Shown here in pieces: positions 60,923 through 64,000 of a stretch of 64,000 nt of DNA. The notes under the pieces are model-generated. The model ran no database searches, was not told the origin of the DNA, and saw nothing but the letters and a program-made list of their open reading frames with translations. Each line of letters starts with the position of its first letter. Position 1 is the first letter of the stretch. A program made the translations under genes and the position numbers. The DNA comes from Cokeromyces recurvatus (taxonomy: Eukaryota > Mucoromycota > Mucoromycetes > Mucorales > Mucoraceae): the NCBI RefSeq assembly GCF_025118155.1, contig NW_026251388.1, forward strand, positions 248,001 to 312,000, read 5' to 3'.

Positions 60923-61077
60923 CCAATATTTATATGTATTTGTATTTTTTTTTTACAAGATAATTAAAACAAATTTAATAAGAAAAAAAAATAGACATTT
61001 TATTTTTTAATTATTATATAATGTAATTTCTTAATTAAAAGAGAAGGGAAAAAGCATTATTATTTTATATATACATG

Positions 61078-61109
<32 letters not shown>

Positions 61110-61127
61110 AACTACAAGGGAATAAAA

Positions 61128-63378
61128 TTAATTTTCTAAAGGTTCCTCCAAGTCTTCTTCATTTTCATCTCTTTGACCAACAAATGACTGCAATTCAACC
61201 AACTTACGGAATACACCATTTTCTCTACTTAATAATTCATCATATGTTCCTAACTCGGCGACAATTCCATCACTTAAACATGCAACCAAATCAGCAGAAC
61301 GGATAGTAGAAAGACGGTGAGCAATAGTCAAAACAGTACGACCTTGCATCAAGCGATTTAAAGCATCTTGGACCAAGACTTCAGAAGCTGAATCAAGTGC
61401 ACTTGTAGCTTCATCCAAGATTAGAATCTTGGGATCTTTTAATAATGCACGAGCAATTGCAATCCTTTGCTTTTGACCACCACTTAAACTGACACCACGT
61501 TCACCAACGAGTGTATCATATTTATCAGCGAATGTATTAATAAAGGAAGCACAATTGGCTTTGATAGCAGCATCTTCAATTTCTTCCATCGTTGCATTCT
61601 CACGTCCGTAGGCGATATTTTCAGCAATTGTACCAGCAAATAAAGTAGGTTCTTGAGAGACAATACCTACTTGCTCGCGCCACCAATGTAAATTAATATC
61701 CTTCATATTTGTGTCGTCAATGAAGATATTACCAGCAATAGGATCATAATAACGAAGCAAAAGGGAACCAATCGTAGATTTGCCAGATCCAGAAGATCCA
61801 ACAACAGCAATAACTGTACCTGGCTCAACTGTCAAATTGAGGTTTTTAAAGATGTGTGAATGAGGACGAGTCGGATAACTAAAGTTGATATTCTCAAATT
61901 TGATCTTTCCTTTCACTTCACTTAGTATTTTACCACTGTCCAAGAGGATTGGACTTTGACGTTCCAATAAAGCAAAGATACGATCAGATGCGCCTACGCC
62001 CTTCATAATCTCAGAATAGAAAGATGTCAAACCGCCTAGGGATGTACCTACGTAGGCAGTATAGAGCATAAAGGAAGTCAATTGGCCAATAGAAATGACA
62101 TCTTCCATCACCATTTTGCCACCATACCAAAGAACGGCTAAAACGGCTAAATTGCCTGCTAAACCTGAACCACCAAAGAAGAGACCACTAGCGAGGGCTT
62201 CTTTTCTAGCCAATCTAAAGACATCCTGTACACGAATACTATATCGTTTTTGTTCCTCTTCTTCTTTTGCAAATGCTTGTACAGTACGTATATTACCAAT
62301 ACGCTCCTCTGCAACCTTTGTAACTTCACTTATTGCGCTTTGTGTCTTTCTGGATAAAGTTTTTACATAACGACCGTAGACGATACCAAATAAAGCAATA
62401 GGAGGAACAATCACCATCATAATACCAGTCAGTTTAGGACTAATGACTAACATCATTGTAGACCCTACAGAGGCCGTAGCTAAAGCTCTATCATGTATTT
62501 ATAATCAGATATACTCACTGATATATATATATAAAAATATCTAAACTAGTTCGCTTGTCTTTTTTTTGTGTTACCTTAATCCATCACTCACATTATTTGT
62601 CAAGCTTCTACCGACAATTGCTGTATCTGTTGATAATCTTGAAATCAATTCCCCAGTTCTGTTTTTATCAAAGAATGCCATATCTTGTCTTAAAACTGAT
62701 TTAAACAAGTTATTACGAAGTCTTTGAATAATTCTTTCACCAGAGATTCTAAAGAGCAATACACGTCCCATGTTTGCTGTTGCACCTACTGCAAATACCA
62801 ATGATAATACACCTGCAAACTGTGGCATAGTTAAACCTAAATAACCTTCCATAGATGGGTGTGTGACTATATCGATGATTTTACCCATTGAGAACGGGAT
62901 TGACTATGTATGTATATGTATATAAGTATATATATATAATCATCGGTAAATATACAAATGTATTTATTTTCTTTTACACAGGTATCTGCTTACCATTGTA
63001 ATTGCCGAGGATACTACTAGTAAGCCAGTAGCAGCTAGAAGCATATATATATATGTATAAATCAACTTAGACTTCTTTTATATATGTATATATATATATA
63101 TATATATAAAGGGTATAATTACCGGTTAAGTTCCTTAACTCGGGTCTAGCCAAACGAAACAACTTTTTTACTTCGCCCAAATCCTCAGGTTTTTTTGGTG
63201 ATTTAATCTCTTTATTAGCAGTCGTCTGTCGACAAATATGGGTTGTAGTAAACGAACGTCGTATGATTGGCCTTTTAAAGGCTAAAATCTGGGGATGAGA
63301 AATTAACAACGCAGGTGGTTTCCTTTTACATAAAGGTGTTAACTTAATATTTGAAGACAGACATCTAAACAATAGCAT
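61128..63378 (-). CDS. MDL1: Mitochondrial ABC half-transporter, MDL1/ABCB10 type
   Basis: Inner-membrane ATP-binding cassette half-transporter; Mdl1 exports peptides from the matrix and the ABCB10 relative acts in haem and oxidative-stress metabolism. Four exons in frame give 661 residues: 63123-63378, 62994-63034, 62575-62903 and 61128-62487. An Arg-rich presequence is followed by a six-helix membrane domain (TGLLVVSSAITMSIPFSMGK, FDKNRTGELISRLSTDTAIV). The nucleotide-binding domain shows Walker A GSSGSGKST, Q-loop QEPTLFAG, signature LSGGQKQR, Walker B ILILDEATSALD and the H-loop IAHRLST. Exon 2 is only 41 nt. It faces tail to tail with MED22. Confidence 0.93.
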
Positions 63379-63685
63379 ATTGTTTTATTTAACAAAAAAA
63401 AAAAAAAAAAAAAAAAAAAGGATAAAAGAGATGAATAATGATGGTAAATTAATATTCTATAAATTTTAATCTCAGGGGGGAAAGAATAAAAGGTTTTTTT
63501 TTTTTTTTTTTTTCAGCATTTGACAGTGTTGCGGCGTTTAGACAAAAAAAAAAAAAAAAAAAAAAATGACAGCAATAATTATACAGTCAAAAATTGTGTC
63601 TTTTTTTTTTTTTTTTTTTTTTCCTTTTTTTTTTTTTAATACATACTTTAGTTTTTTTATTCCCTTAAAATTAAATTATACATAA
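63379..63685. promoter_or_regulatory. Divergent promoter region, MDL1 and eIF4E-like gene
   Basis: 307 bp between two start codons on opposite strands, dominated by A and T runs of 20-25 bases (63391-63419, 63494-63514, 63543-63566, 63602-63638), as before other genes here. No specific factor site recognised. Confidence 0.45.
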
Positions 63686-64000
63686 ATGCATCAATCAGAA
63701 AATTTAGATTCGATACCACAACCTAATTTACGTTTAGTTGAGACAAAGTCACACGCGCTTCACTATGGCTGGGTATTTTGGTTCATGCATCGATCTCCAG
63801 GAGAGAAGATTGTAAATTATGAAGGCGCAATGAAAAAAATTGCCACTTTTAATACGGTATTTATAAAATAAAAAATAGGATACATTATTTAAAGTAGAAT
63901 CATATTATTCTAAATAAATTTCGGATTTTTTTTTTTAAAAAAAAAATAAATAAATAAAGATCGAAGAATTTTGGGCAGTTTATAGTCGTCTTCGTCGTCC
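63686..64000 (+). CDS. eIF4E-family cap-binding protein, 5' part (4EHP/eIF4E2-like)
   Basis: Runs off the window. Exon 1 (63686-63856) and exon 2 (63960 onward) are in frame and encode about 70 residues: NLRLVETKSHALHYGWVFWF, then EGAMKKIATFNTIEEFWAVY and SRLRRP. W-x-F-W-F and the EFW-x-x-Y motif are those of eIF4E; the R-S-P-G-E segment and YSRLRRP are closer to class II (4EHP/eIF4E2) than to canonical eIF4E. Cap-binding tryptophans further along are outside the window, so class is tentative. Confidence 0.8.

Overview
This is a window of nuclear DNA from an early-diverging filamentous fungus, very probably Mucorales (Mucoromycota). The DNA is strongly AT-rich. Genes are cut by many short GT-AG introns (about 45-100 nt). 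Gene content is fungal: RHO1 with a DH-PH RhoGEF, DIC1- and PET8-type mitochondrial carriers, DBP8, ITC1, FOL2, IDH1, MED22, ERJ5 and a CreA/Mig1-type zinc finger. The gaps hold decayed members of multicopy families that I recognise from Mucorales genomes. Species cannot be told from the window. No tRNA, rRNA or CRISPR was recognised by eye.

Layout. 1-0.4 kb: 3' end of a mitochondrial S-adenosylmethionine carrier. 3.2-11.2 kb: three minus-strand genes, the DEAD-box helicase DBP8, a mitochondrial hydroxyacid-oxoacid transhydrogenase (ADHFE1 type) and an ITC1/ACF1-like chromatin remodeller subunit. 11.2-17.7 kb: gene-poor, with a graveyard of two decayed genes (PD-(D/E)XK-like by inference), a non-LTR retrotransposon end and a transposase fragment. 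18.0-25.9 kb: C2H2 regulator, RXT2-like Sin3-HDAC subunit, Red1/ZFC3H1-like zinc-finger protein, and a rhodanese plus dual-specificity phosphatase. 27.8-31.7 kb: ER J-protein ERJ5 and an orphan gene. 32.36-34.30 kb: a compact element with terminal inverted repeats carrying a broken Fanzor/TnpB-like gene. 35.2-49.2 kb: RHO1, a caleosin-like protein with a long tail, a RhoGEF, an orphan gene and FOL2. 52-55.7 kb: complex I subunit NDUFA6/LYR6 and DIC1. 58.6-64 kb: IDH1, MED22, a mitochondrial ABC half-transporter (MDL1/ABCB10 type) and the start of an eIF4E-family gene.

Themes. Seven genes are mitochondrial or predicted so: SAM carrier, transhydrogenase, NDUFA6, dicarboxylate carrier, IDH1, the ABC transporter, and possibly the orphan at 30.5 kb. 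Chromatin and transcription genes include ITC1, RXT2, Red1-like, MED22 and the zinc finger. RHO1 and a RhoGEF lie within 10 kb.

Most notable: (1) two introns with minor-spliceosome (U12-type) signals, one AT-AC intron in the RXT2-like gene and one GT-AG intron in ITC1; (2) the inverted-repeat-bounded relic of a Fanzor nuclease gene; (3) a 10-nt microexon in FOL2; (4) a cluster of decayed nuclease-like and transposon genes in which several stops look like CAA-to-TAA or TGG-to-TGA changes. All exon models were built by hand from splice signals and frame continuity. Family names rest on recognised motifs, not on database searches.
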